Notes under the pieces: model-generated
What the model saw: the letters and a program-made list of their open reading frames with translations, nothing else
Told to the model about the DNA's origin: nothing
The model's database searches: none
Made by a program: the position numbers and the translations under genes
In this document: piece by piece, positions 18,347 through 26,254 of the stretch
Numbering within the stretch: the first letter of the stretch is position 1
Layout of the letters: the number at the start of each line of letters is the position of its first letter
DNA from: Microtetraspora niveoalba
GTDB lineage: Bacteria > Actinomycetota > Actinomycetes > Streptosporangiales > Streptosporangiaceae
Direction: 5' to 3'
NCBI RefSeq assembly: GCF_001570405.1
Contig: NZ_BBYM01000004.1
Location: 1-64,000, forward strand
Length of the DNA: 64,000 nt

Positions 18347-18359
18347 TAGCTTTAAGCTA
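18347..18359. promoter_or_regulatory. Palindromic operator between ABC-F and TetR genes
   Basis: TAGCTTTAAGCTA is a perfect palindrome (6-bp arms, one central base) in the 55 bp between the divergent ABC-F and TetR starts. It is the only AT-rich palindrome there and is well placed to let the TetR protein control both directions. Confidence 0.5.
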
Positions 18360-18395
18360 GTCTGATTTCAGGGCCTAACGCAACTGGAGTTGACT

Positions 18396-19001
18396 TTGGA
18401 CAGACGTCCCGGTGGCCGCAGCGCTCGCGTACGCGACGCCGTTCGGCAGGCGACGATCGCCGAGCTGGCCGAACACGGCTACAGCGGACTGACGGTGGAG
18501 AACGTGGCGATCCGCTCAGGCGTCCACAAGACGACCGTGTACCGCCGCTGGGGAAGCGTGGAGGGGCTCATCGCGGACGCGCTGGAGCTCGCGCGGGAGG
18601 AGCCGTGGCCGATACCCGACACCGGCTCCTTCCGGGATGATCTGAGGGAGATCGTCCGGCTGGTGCAGAGCGGGTTCGCCGATCCCGTCGCCGGGCCGAT
18701 CTCCGCCGCGTTCGTGACGGCGGCCGTACAGAACGGCGACGCCGCGCGATCCCTGCACGACTTCTTCGTGGCCCGCCACGAGCAGGCGGCCGAAGTGGTG
18801 CGGCGGGCTGTGGAGCGGGGCGAGCTCGCGGCGGACACGGACGGCGCCGAGGTGATCAGGATGGCCGTCGCTCCGATCTACTACCGGCTGTTCATCACGC
18901 ACGAGCCGGTCACCGAACGCGACGCGGAGCGCGCGGCCGACGCCGCTGTCGCCGCCGCGCGCGCGGGCGTCCTGTCCGCGCCTACCTCTGATCCGCGGTG
19001 A
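18396..19001 (+). CDS. TetR-family regulator of the ABC-F/vgb cassette
   Basis: A 201-residue TetR regulator. The N-terminal helix-turn-helix contains LTVENVAIRSGVHKTTVYRRW, and the C-terminal ligand domain is of the AcrR/TetR_C type (PIYYRLFITHEPVTE). The start is taken as TTG 18396 because GGAG at 18385-18388 is 7 bases upstream; a TTG two codons earlier is too close. It is divergent from the ABC-F gene and shares the palindrome at 18347-18359. It probably represses the resistance operon until an antibiotic or related signal binds. Its 3' end overlaps the response-regulator remnant on the other strand. Confidence 0.85.
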   Translation: MDRRPGGRSARVRDAVRQATIAELAEHGYSGLTVENVAIRSGVHKTTVYRRWGSVEGLIADALELAREEPWPIPDTGSFRDDLREIVRLVQSGFADPVAGPISAAFVTAAVQNGDAARSLHDFFVARHEQAAEVVRRAVERGELAADTDGAEVIRMAVAPIYYRLFITHEPVTERDAERAADAAVAAARAGVLSAPTSDPR

Positions 19002-19077
19002 ACCGGGGGATCGGCGTGGTCGGCGGACGGCGCCGAGTCGCGAGGGCCTCGTCGGCGATGACGCCGCGTACGCTCAT
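18982..19077 (-). pseudogene. 5' stub of a response regulator gene after sensor kinase
   Basis: ATG 19077 overlaps the sensor-kinase stop as ATGA, the usual junction of NarL-type kinase/regulator pairs. It opens with MSVRGVIADEALATRR, close to the standard receiver start MSVRVVIADDEALVR (with one Asp of the acidic pair missing). Homology then ends and the frame stops after 31 codons. The receiver phosphorylation site and the DNA-binding domain are gone. The TetR gene of the resistance cassette begins in the opposite direction at this point, marking a deletion or insertion boundary. Confidence 0.65.
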
Positions 19078-20306
19078 GACCGCCACCCTCCCGCCGAAGG
19101 CAGCGGCAGGGAGGCGCGGACCCGCCAGCCGCCGTCCGCCGGTCCGGCTTCGAACTCGCCGCCGAGCAGGTCCGCCCGCTCACGCATCCCCGCCAGACCG
19201 CGGCCGGCCCCCGGACGTCCCGCCCGCCCGGGCCGTGTCGCGTTCCTCAGGTCCAGTTCCAAGGTCTCGTCGCGTACGGCCAGCGACACCTCGATCGGGG
19301 CGGCGCCGTACCGCAGGGCGTTGGTGAGCGCCTCTTGAACCATCCGGTACGCCTCACGGGACACCACCGGAGGCACACCGGATAGATCCCCTATTTTACG
19401 GATGATCCGAGCGCCGGAGGAATCCAGGAGCCGATCCAGGTCGCGCAGGGTCGGCTCCGGCTCCCGGCGGCTCGCGCCTTCGCGCAGCACACCGATGACG
19501 TGGTCCAACTCGCCGAGCGCGGACCTGGCCGACTCCTCGATCGCCCTCAGCGCCGCCCGCGCCGTCTCCGGGTCCCGGTCCAGGACGCGGCCCGCGGCGG
19601 CGGCCTGGACGGTGACGACGCTGAGGGCGTGACCGACCGAGTCGTGCAGCTCCCTGGCCAGGCGGTTGCGGGCGGCCAGCCGCCGAGCGTTCGCCTCGGC
19701 CGCCGCGAGCCGGTCGTCGGGGGAGGGGCCGAGCAGGGCGGGGGCCAGCTCGGCCAGGAGCGCCCCCGCCCCCGTCAGCGCGCCGAACAGTGCCACGAGG
19801 GTCAGCACGGCGAGCGGCGGCCCCCATGCCGCCGCCCAGCCCGTCTCCATCGTGAGATCGCCGACCCGCACGGGGCCGTCCACCACCGGCAGCGCCGCCG
19901 CCCAGATCGCGAAGGGCACGAGCGCCAGGGCGAGGCCGCTGGACACGCCGCCGACCGCGAGATGGGCGGTGAACCAGGCGGCGGTGCGCAGGCGTTCCGC
20001 CCAGGTGCGCCGGGCGCGGGGAGGTGGCGCCTCGACGGAGACGCCCAGCAGCGCCCGCGCCGCCACGATCTCGAACACGCGTACCGGCAGGAACAGGCCG
20101 GACGCGGCGACGAGGGGCAGGACGGCCAGGAAGATCAGCGGCTGGACCGAGAGCAGCGGGTCGCCGACACCCGGGGAGCTCCGCCAAAGCGCGGTCACCA
20201 CCTCGCCGGCCATCATGTACGGCATCAGCAGCGCGCCGCCGAGGACCAGGCAGGCCCACCGGCGGTAGGTGACCGCGCTGCGCAACGCGGCGGCGACGGC
20301 GTTCAC
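19074..20306 (-). CDS. NarL-type sensor histidine kinase (HisKA_3)
   Basis: A 410-residue kinase. Four to six membrane helices fill residues 15-190. They are followed by the HisKA_3 dimerisation motif ARNRLARELHDSVGHALS (phospho-accepting His221) and an ATPase domain with the N-box EALTNALRYG and a glycine box GRGLAGMRERADLLGG. The start is GTG 20306, with GAAGGGAG upstream; the longer open frame is Pro-rich noise. All catalytic parts are present, so it should be active. Its cognate response regulator is reduced to a stub (18982-19077), leaving it an orphan. With no large outside domain, it probably senses envelope or membrane stress. Confidence 0.88.
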   Translation of the reverse strand: MNAVAAALRSAVTYRRWACLVLGGALLMPYMMAGEVVTALWRSSPGVGDPLLSVQPLIFLAVLPLVAASGLFLPVRVFEIVAARALLGVSVEAPPPRARRTWAERLRTAAWFTAHLAVGGVSSGLALALVPFAIWAAALPVVDGPVRVGDLTMETGWAAAWGPPLAVLTLVALFGALTGAGALLAELAPALLGPSPDDRLAAAEANARRLAARNRLARELHDSVGHALSVVTVQAAAAGRVLDRDPETARAALRAIEESARSALGELDHVIGVLREGASRREPEPTLRDLDRLLDSSGARIIRKIGDLSGVPPVVSREAYRMVQEALTNALRYGAAPIEVSLAVRDETLELDLRNATRPGRAGRPGAGRGLAGMRERADLLGGEFEAGPADGGWRVRASLPLPSAGGWRS

Positions 20307-20713
20307 CGCGTGCTCCCTTCGTTTCCCGATCGTGGTCGTCGTTCCCGGGGCGCCGGGGTGCTCCGCGGGCCGCGGAGCGTTTTCATGGCCACTCCCGGCG
20401 CGTCCGGCGGTGGTCGCCCCGGGCGCATCCGTGGAGACGGACGCCGGGGCCGTCCGATTCTCCCCGTACGGCACCTGCTCGCGCGACCGCCCCTGGCCAG
20501 CGGTGGGGGACGCCGGTGCGAGGCGCTCGGGACCGGTGCGGCGATGCGGGACGGACGCGATGCCGGTGGCGGCACCCGGAGTCGAACGCGGGCCTGGGCG
20601 TCGGGTGGGCGTGGGCTGGGGGCGTGGGCTGGGGGCGTGGGGTGACGGCGAGGGCGAGGGCGTGGCGTGGGGCGAGGGCACGGGGTGGGGGCGTGGGGTG
20701 GGGGCGTGGCCGG
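20307..20713. repeat. G-rich repetitive intergenic stretch without a gene
   Basis: The 407 bp between the sensor kinase and the zinc-ribbon membrane protein hold no convincing gene. From 20591 to 20709 the plus strand is a run of imperfect units based on GGGCGTGGGCTGGG / GGGCGTGGGGT. It is strongly purine- and G-biased, with tracts that could form G-quadruplexes. The first 280 bp show nothing except the likely kinase promoter region. Confidence 0.65.
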
Positions 20714-21667
20714 TCAGGCGAGGCCGCAGGTGGCGCACCGGCCCCTGGTGCGGTAGTGGTAGCCGATCGCGGCCACCGCCATGGTCAGCCCCCACAGGAG
20801 GAACACGGGATAGATGGCCTGGAACACCCACGCGGAGATTCCTCCCAGGTCACCGCGGTTCGGCGGGGCGAGGAGGCCGAGCCCGGAGGCGACCGCCATG
20901 CCGGTGCCGATGAGCCCGGTGGAGATCGACATCACCGAGCCGACGAACGCGGCGGTCAGCGGCATCCAGCGCGGGATGAACCGGGGAGTCCAGGTGCGGG
21001 CGAAGCCGATCCCGAGCGCCACGCCGATGAGGCCGAGTACGGCGGTGTCGCCGAGACCGGGCGTCCACAGGTGGACGTCGTCGCCGAAGGTGTGGGGATC
21101 GTCCAGGCCGAACGTGCCGCCCAGCCCCCACTGCGCCTTCAGCACGCCGTACGCGCCGGCGAGCAGGGCGCAGGCGTATCCGGCGTGGCGGGTGTACCCG
21201 CCCAGGGCGTCCCAGCCGCTCCAGCCCTTCGTGCTCGGGCTCTGTCCGAGCTCGCCGGTCTCGCCGCCCTGGCCGCCCTGGCCGCCCTGGGCGTTCCCGG
21301 TACCCGGGCGACCGCATCGGGCGCAGGCGCCCAGCGACCGCCGCCGATGGCGCACAGTGGCGAACGCGACGGCCGTGCCCGCCACCAGGGACGCGATGCG
21401 GCTGCCGCTGGCAAGCCAGTCCAGCTCCAGGTTCAGGCCCAGGTCGGCCTGGTCGCCGGTGAGAAGGGAGATCCCCTTCATGATCAGTAAGAGGATGTCG
21501 AACGCGACCCCGGTCGCGGCGTAGCCGATGAGCAGCGCGGCGGCGGCCCATCCGCCCGCGACGACCCAGGGCCGGTGCGGGTGCCGGGCTGTGACACCCG
21601 GGGCTGCGGGGTGTGGGGCCGTGGGGTGCGGGTCCGTCGGGTCGGTGTTCGTCGGGTGCGGGTTCAT
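20714..21667 (-). CDS. Multi-pass membrane protein with two CxxC knuckles
   Basis: A 317-residue protein of unknown function. The N-terminal 30 residues are His/Pro-rich repeats (DPHPTAPHP) and may not be translated; a GTG at VTARHPHRPWVVAGG is an alternative start. About seven hydrophobic helices follow. A CARCGRPG knuckle sits in the loop after the second helix, and the protein ends with CATCGLA, so the two CxxC pairs may form one zinc site on the cytoplasmic face. A Gly/Gln-rich repeat (GGQGGQGG) separates the halves. Actinomycetes have many such hypothetical membrane proteins. It stands alone between repeat regions. Confidence 0.7.
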   Translation of the reverse strand: MNPHPTNTDPTDPHPTAPHPAAPGVTARHPHRPWVVAGGWAAAALLIGYAATGVAFDILLLIMKGISLLTGDQADLGLNLELDWLASGSRIASLVAGTAVAFATVRHRRRSLGACARCGRPGTGNAQGGQGGQGGETGELGQSPSTKGWSGWDALGGYTRHAGYACALLAGAYGVLKAQWGLGGTFGLDDPHTFGDDVHLWTPGLGDTAVLGLIGVALGIGFARTWTPRFIPRWMPLTAAFVGSVMSISTGLIGTGMAVASGLGLLAPPNRGDLGGISAWVFQAIYPVFLLWGLTMAVAAIGYHYRTRGRCATCGLA

Positions 21668-21737
21668 GACTCCACGCTCCCGACAGCGCGGTCTGCGCTC
21701 CTCCCGTGCGGGAGGGACCGGCCTCCCCCGCGAGGGG

Positions 21738-21949
21738 GAGATCCGGCCCCGTGCGGGTTCCCCGTGTCTCCGGCAGGGGCGCTTGCCGGCCAGGGGAGAT
21801 CATCCCAATGCGGGTTCCCCACCGCCTCCGGTGTCGTCGCTTGCCGGCATACGAGATCCGGCCCCCGGTTCCCCCTTTCCTGCGCGGTCGATTGCCGGGA
21901 GATCCGGCCCCGTGCGGGTTCCGGCATCTCCTGTGCCGTCGATGGCCGG
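21738..21949. repeat. Tandem array of four degenerate ~57-bp intergenic units
   Basis: Four head-to-tail units begin with GAGATC at 21738, 21796, 21853 and 21899 (lengths 58, 57, 46 and about 51). Each follows GAGATCCGGCCCCGTGCGGG, then TTCC, a CTCC block and a TTGCCGG end, with scattered changes. The array fills the gap between the membrane-protein start and the hydrolase stop. The units are too diverged for recent slippage alone and carry no frame of their own. Confidence 0.7.
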
Positions 21950-21958
21950 CCGCGCCGT

Positions 21959-22837
21959 TCAGCGGGCGAGTAGCTCCCGAAGGGCCGCGACGACGTCGGC
22001 GGGGGCCTCCTCGGCCATGAAATGGCCGCAGCGGACGGTGACGTGGCGCAGGTCGGGCGCCCATGCCCGCCACAACGCGTCGGCGTCGTAGCCGAGGGCG
22101 GCTCCCCAGTCCTGCTGAAGCACGGTGACCGGCATCCGCAGCCGGTTGCCGGCGGCGCGGTCTGCCCGGTCGTGCTCGACGTCGACGCCGGCGGAGGCGC
22201 GGTAGTCGGCCACGATCGAGGGCACGGCCGCACGGCAGGCGTCCAGGTACGCGGCGCGTACGTCGGCGGGCAGCGCCTCCGGGGCACGGGTCCAGATGTC
22301 GAGGAAGTGACCGAAGAAGGCGTCCGGGGCGGCGTTGATCATCTGCTCGGGCAGGCCGGGAGGCTGGGCCATCAGGTAGAGGTGGAAGCCGACGGCGGCG
22401 GTGACGCCGTGCAGCGCCTCCCACATGTCCAGGGTCGGCAGCACGTCGAGGCAGGCGAGGTGCGTGATCGCCTCGGGGTGGTCGAGGCCGGCGCGGAAGG
22501 CGACCAGCGCGCCGCGGTCGTGCCCCGCCAGCGCGAAGCGCTCGTGCCCCAGCGCACGGGCCAGGGCGACGACGTCGGCGGCCATGGTGCGCTTGGCATA
22601 AGCTGTGCCGTCGGTTTCGGCGGGTTTGTCGCTCGCGCCGTACCCGCGCAGGTCGGGGCAGATCACGGTGTGGTCGGTGGCCAGGTCGGCGGCGACGTGC
22701 CGCCACATCAGGTGGGTCTGGGGGAAGCCGTGCAGCAGCACGATCGCGGGGCCAGAGCCCGCGACCGCCGCGTTCAGGGACACGCCCTCGGCGACCGGGA
22801 CGCGCTGAAGGCCGAAGCCGGTGATGGTCGACGCCAT
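21959..22837 (-). CDS. Alpha/beta hydrolase, haloacetate dehalogenase-like
   Basis: A 292-residue alpha/beta hydrolase. The oxyanion motif LLHGFPQ is at 34-40 and the nucleophile elbow is GHDRGA with Asp107. An Asp nucleophile followed by Arg-Gly is typical of fluoroacetate/haloacetate dehalogenases and epoxide hydrolases. The cap segment LYLMAQPPGLPEQM also matches the dehalogenase group. However, the halide-binding Trp seems replaced by Leu, so dehalogenation is uncertain. The C-terminal His is in VRCGHFMAEEAP. The start is ATG 22837. It is divergent from the BTAD regulator at 22950, its probable activator. Confidence 0.8.
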   Translation of the reverse strand: MASTITGFGLQRVPVAEGVSLNAAVAGSGPAIVLLHGFPQTHLMWRHVAADLATDHTVICPDLRGYGASDKPAETDGTAYAKRTMAADVVALARALGHERFALAGHDRGALVAFRAGLDHPEAITHLACLDVLPTLDMWEALHGVTAAVGFHLYLMAQPPGLPEQMINAAPDAFFGHFLDIWTRAPEALPADVRAAYLDACRAAVPSIVADYRASAGVDVEHDRADRAAGNRLRMPVTVLQQDWGAALGYDADALWRAWAPDLRHVTVRCGHFMAEEAPADVVAALRELLAR

Positions 22838-22949
22838 GATTTCCGTCTCTTTCCGTGGATGGCCAGGTGCGGCAAGCCTGCCGGGCGCGGATGAGCATCG
22901 GATCAGCACACGGGCGTGACCGGTCCGACGGCCGGGGGGAGGAGCAGAG

Positions 22950-24908
22950 GTGCGGGTCGCGTTCGGGGTGCTGGGGCCGGTGGCGGCCTGGGACGCGGAC
23001 GGGAACACGATCGCGTTGAAGGGGCCGCGGCACCGTGCGGTGCTGGCCCGGCTGATCGTCGCCCGCGGCCGCGTCGTTCCGGTCACCCGCCTGACGGAGG
23101 ACCTGTGGGAGGACCCGCCCCCGGGAGCGGTGGGCGCGGTCCGCACCTTCGTGGCCGCGCTGCGCCGGGCCCTGGAACCCGGGCGCCCGCCCCGTACCCC
23201 GGCCCGGCTGCTGGTCACCGACGGACCCGGGTACGCGCTGCGGGCGGAGCCGGACGCGGTGGACGCCTGGCGCTTCGGGCGGGTGGTGACCGGGGCCGCG
23301 ACGCTGCCGCCCGCGGACGCCCTCGCCCGGCTTGAGGAGGCGCTGGCGTGGTGGCGCGGACCCGCGTACGCCGAGTTCGCCGACGAACCCTGGGCCGACG
23401 CCGAGCGCGCGCGGCTGGCGGAGTTGCGGCTGCACGCCGTCGAGCGCCGGGCCGAGGCCCGGCTCGCGCTGGGGCTGGCCGCCGAGGCGGTTCCGGATCT
23501 GGACGCGCACGTGGCCGAGCACCCGTGGCGGGAGGACGCGTGGCGTCTGCTGGCGCTGGCGCTGTACCGCACCGGCCGCCAGGGGGAGGCGCTCGCGGTG
23601 CTGCGCCGCGCGCGGACGCTCCTGGTCGGGCGGCTCGGCGTGGACCCCGGCCCGGCACTGCGCGGCCTGGAGACGGACATCCTCCGGCAGGCCGAACACC
23701 TCGACCTCGTCCCCGGCTCCCGGCCCGATGACGCGGCGGGTCGGGTGTGGGCCCGGGCCACCGCCGCGTACGACCGCACCGTGTCGTCCGGCGCACGGAC
23801 CCGGCTGGAGTCGACGGTGGGCCTGCTGCGGGGACTCGCGGTGAGCGGCGGCGGCGGTCTGGAGGCGGCCGGTGAGCACCGCGTGGCGGCCATCGCGGCG
23901 GCCGAGGAGCTGGGCGACGCGGAACTGACCGCCCGCGTGATCGGCGCGTACGACGTGCCCGCGATCTGGACCCGCGTGGACGACCCGGAGCGGTCGGCGC
24001 GGGTGGTCGCGGCCGCCGAGCGTGCCCTGACCGCCCTGCCGCCCGGCGGCCACGAGACGATCCGGGCGCGGCTGCTGGCCACGATCGCCCTGGAGTCGCG
24101 CGGCACCCGGTCGGCGCGCGGGCTCGAGGCGGCCGGGCAGGCGGAGGAGATCGCCCGCCGTCTGGGGGACCCCGCGCTGCTGGCGTTCGCTCTCAACGCC
24201 GTGTTCATGCAGACGTTCCACCGCACCGGTCTGGCGCCGCGCCGGGACGAGATCGGCGCCGAGCTGGTCACCCTCTCCGCACGGCATGGCCTCGCCACCT
24301 TCGAGATCCTCGGCCACCTCATCCGGCTCCAGGCCCGCGCCGCCCTGGGGGACTTCGCCGGAGCCGACCGCCACGCCGCCGCCGCCGACCGCCTGGCCGA
24401 GCGCCACGAGCGGCCGCTGGTGGGCGTGTTCACCCGGTGGTACGCCGCCATGCGGCTCGCCGCGACCGGCTCGGCCCCGGCCGCCGAGGTGGAGGCGGCC
24501 TACCGGGAGGCCGCAGCCGGGCTGGAGGGCGCGGGCATGCCGGGACTGGAGCGCGGCCTGCTGCCGCTCGCGCTGCTGTGCGTACGCGTGACGCGCGAGC
24601 TGCCCCTGCGGGCCGGGGACCGCGTCGACTGGGGGCCGTACGAGCCGTGGGTCCGGCCGCTGGCGCTGCTGGACGAGGGCCGTCGCGACGACGCGGCGGC
24701 GGCGCTGCGCGAGGTGCCGGACCCGCCCCGAGACCTGCTGTCCGAGGCCCTGTGGTGCCTCACGGCGCGCGCCGCCGTCGCCGTCGGCGACCGGGACACG
24801 ATGGAGCGGGCCCGCGTCGCGCTCACGCCCGCGGCGGGGGAGCTGGCCGGCGCGGGCAGCGGCCTCCTCACCCTTGGGCCGGTCTCGGCGTACCTGGCCG
24901 GGTTGTGA
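22950..24908 (+). CDS. AfsR/SARP-like regulator with BTAD domain
   Basis: A 652-residue regulator. An OmpR-type winged helix occupies about 1-90 (FGVLGPVAAWDADGNTIALKG; LTEDLWEDPPPGA). A bacterial transcriptional activation domain follows at about 95-240 (ERRAEARLALGLAAEAVPDLDAHV). The rest is a long helical-repeat (TPR-like) C-terminus without an NB-ARC ATPase, so it differs from AfsR itself. Such proteins activate nearby catabolic or secondary-metabolite genes; here the divergent alpha/beta hydrolase is the obvious target. The start is GTG 22950, preceded by GGGGGGAGGAG. Its last codons lie in a short duplicated segment. Confidence 0.88.
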   Translation: MRVAFGVLGPVAAWDADGNTIALKGPRHRAVLARLIVARGRVVPVTRLTEDLWEDPPPGAVGAVRTFVAALRRALEPGRPPRTPARLLVTDGPGYALRAEPDAVDAWRFGRVVTGAATLPPADALARLEEALAWWRGPAYAEFADEPWADAERARLAELRLHAVERRAEARLALGLAAEAVPDLDAHVAEHPWREDAWRLLALALYRTGRQGEALAVLRRARTLLVGRLGVDPGPALRGLETDILRQAEHLDLVPGSRPDDAAGRVWARATAAYDRTVSSGARTRLESTVGLLRGLAVSGGGGLEAAGEHRVAAIAAAEELGDAELTARVIGAYDVPAIWTRVDDPERSARVVAAAERALTALPPGGHETIRARLLATIALESRGTRSARGLEAAGQAEEIARRLGDPALLAFALNAVFMQTFHRTGLAPRRDEIGAELVTLSARHGLATFEILGHLIRLQARAALGDFAGADRHAAAADRLAERHERPLVGVFTRWYAAMRLAATGSAPAAEVEAAYREAAAGLEGAGMPGLERGLLPLALLCVRVTRELPLRAGDRVDWGPYEPWVRPLALLDEGRRDDAAAALREVPDPPRDLLSEALWCLTARAAVAVGDRDTMERARVALTPAAGELAGAGSGLLTLGPVSAYLAGL

Positions 24909-25015
24909 GGTTCTCGCCCATCAGGATCGGGCGGGCCGGTCGCCAGGAGGCCACCCCACCGTCCGCCGGGTTGTGACGTTCTCGTCCATCAGGGTCGGGC
25001 GGGTCACCAGGAGGC
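24897..25015. repeat. Imperfect ~52-bp direct duplication between convergent genes
   Basis: GCCGGGTTGTGAGGTTCTCG (24897 on) and GCCGGGTTGTGACGTTCTCG (24965 on) start two direct copies. They continue through CCATCAGG.TCGGGCGGG to CACCAGGAGG or CGCCAGGAGG. The first copy contains the BTAD stop and the second the end of the Cds1-like gene. A small tandem duplication at the junction is the simplest origin. Confidence 0.75.
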
Positions 25016-26044
25016 GTCGCCGTCCAGCACGCGGGCGAGCCGGGCCGCGTGCGGAGACCAGTCCAGCCCCCGGTCCCGCGCCCAGACGTCGTCGTGGCAG
25101 GTGCGCAGGTGGCGCGGGCCCGCGTCGCCGATGACGGTCACCACGTCCCCGCCCACGCCCTCGGCGCGTACGCGGGTGACGATCTCGAGTGCCGCCCACA
25201 GGTTCGCGCCGGTCGCGGGGCCCACCGCCAGCCCGGTCGCCTCGCGTACGCGCCGCGCGGCGGCGACGCTCGCGGCGTCGGGCACGGGGACGACGAGGTC
25301 GACCACGTCGGCGGAGAACGCGGGCTCCATCCGGGGCCGTCCGATGCCCTCGATGCGGGACGGCATCCCGGTGGCGTAGTCGGCCGCGCCGTAGGCCCAT
25401 CCCGGGAAGTAGGCGGAGTTCTCCGAGTCGGCGACGGCCAGGCGCCCGGGAAGGCCGTTCCCGCGCAGGTGCCGGCCGACGGCGGCGGACGTGGCGCCCG
25501 TCCCCGCGCCGACCACGACCCAGCGCGGGCACGCGCCGACCTGCCCGAACAGCTCGTCGGCCAGGCTCGCGCCGCGCCACTCCACGGTCGCGGCCGCCGT
25601 GTAGTGGTCCACGTAGTGGCCCCCGATCCGCTCCGCCAGGTCCCGGGCCTCGTCGTAGATCGCGAGCGGTGGATCGACGTACCGGCACGTCCCGCCCAGC
25701 CGCTCCACGTCCGCGCCCGAGGACTTCCGCGGCATCACGGCGACGTACGGCAGGCCGAGCAGCCGGGCGACGTGCGCCTGGGCGGTCGCCATCGCGCCGC
25801 CGGCGGCCTCGACCACCGTGGTGCCCTCCGCGATCCGGCCCGCGACGATCGCGTCGTGGAAGAGCGCGCACGCCAGCCGGTGCTTGAGGCCGCCCGGCCG
25901 CGCCGACTCGTCCTTCATGAGCAGCCGTACGCCCCATCCGGCCGGAAGGGGGAACTCGCGGAGCGGCGTGACGCCGATCTGCCGGCGTTCCCCGTCGAGG
26001 ATGTCGATCGCCTGTCTGGCCCATTCGCTGATCATGCGCGGCAA
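25004..26044 (-). CDS. PLP-dependent enzyme of the Cds1 / cysteine synthase family, altered active site
   Basis: A 346-residue fold-type II PLP enzyme. The lysine that would bind PLP lies in GGLKHRL (Lys54), and the phosphate-binding loop is GAGTGATSA (169-177). The overall layout (LPAGWGVRLLMKDES, IEGIGRPR near the middle) is like Cds1, the mycobacterial L-cysteine desulfhydrase. From memory, Cds1 has TGSLKHR before the lysine and a SSGST substrate loop. Here these are shortened to PGGLKHR and changed to AAGGAM (80-85). Those loops position the substrate carboxylate, so activity or substrate probably differs. ATG 26044 was used; an ATG three codons later is also possible. Confidence 0.78.
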   Translation of the reverse strand: MPRMISEWARQAIDILDGERRQIGVTPLREFPLPAGWGVRLLMKDESARPGGLKHRLACALFHDAIVAGRIAEGTTVVEAAGGAMATAQAHVARLLGLPYVAVMPRKSSGADVERLGGTCRYVDPPLAIYDEARDLAERIGGHYVDHYTAAATVEWRGASLADELFGQVGACPRWVVVGAGTGATSAAVGRHLRGNGLPGRLAVADSENSAYFPGWAYGAADYATGMPSRIEGIGRPRMEPAFSADVVDLVVPVPDAASVAAARRVREATGLAVGPATGANLWAALEIVTRVRAEGVGGDVVTVIGDAGPRHLRTCHDDVWARDRGLDWSPHAARLARVLDGDASW

Positions 26045-26254
26045 TCTAGCCGCCCGCCCCGGCGGACGACGACCGGGCGGCGGCCTCCTGCCACCTGGAG
26101 CCCCTGGGCCGGGATCCGTGAAAGCGAGGCCCGGCGGCTGCCCCCGCCGCTTCGGCGCCGGCGCGTCGAAGACACGCTCCGGCAGGTCAGCCGGTCGCTC
26201 CCCGGCTTGCTCCCGCGCCCGGCACGGTGGCGCGAGGCCGTTCGGCGGCGCGGG

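Noticed and set aside
21738-21949. CRISPR array
   Set aside because: Units vary in length and sequence throughout, there are no constant repeats with unique spacers, and no cas gene is present.
21959-22837. Confirmed fluoroacetate dehalogenase
   Set aside because: The Asp nucleophile fits, but the halide-binding Trp appears to be Leu, so only a family-level name is justified.
20850-24407. Open frame of 1185 codons on the minus strand
   Set aside because: It runs antisense or out of frame through the membrane protein, hydrolase and BTAD genes. Its product is Arg/Pro/Gly/Ala low-complexity, as expected for a high-GC shadow frame.
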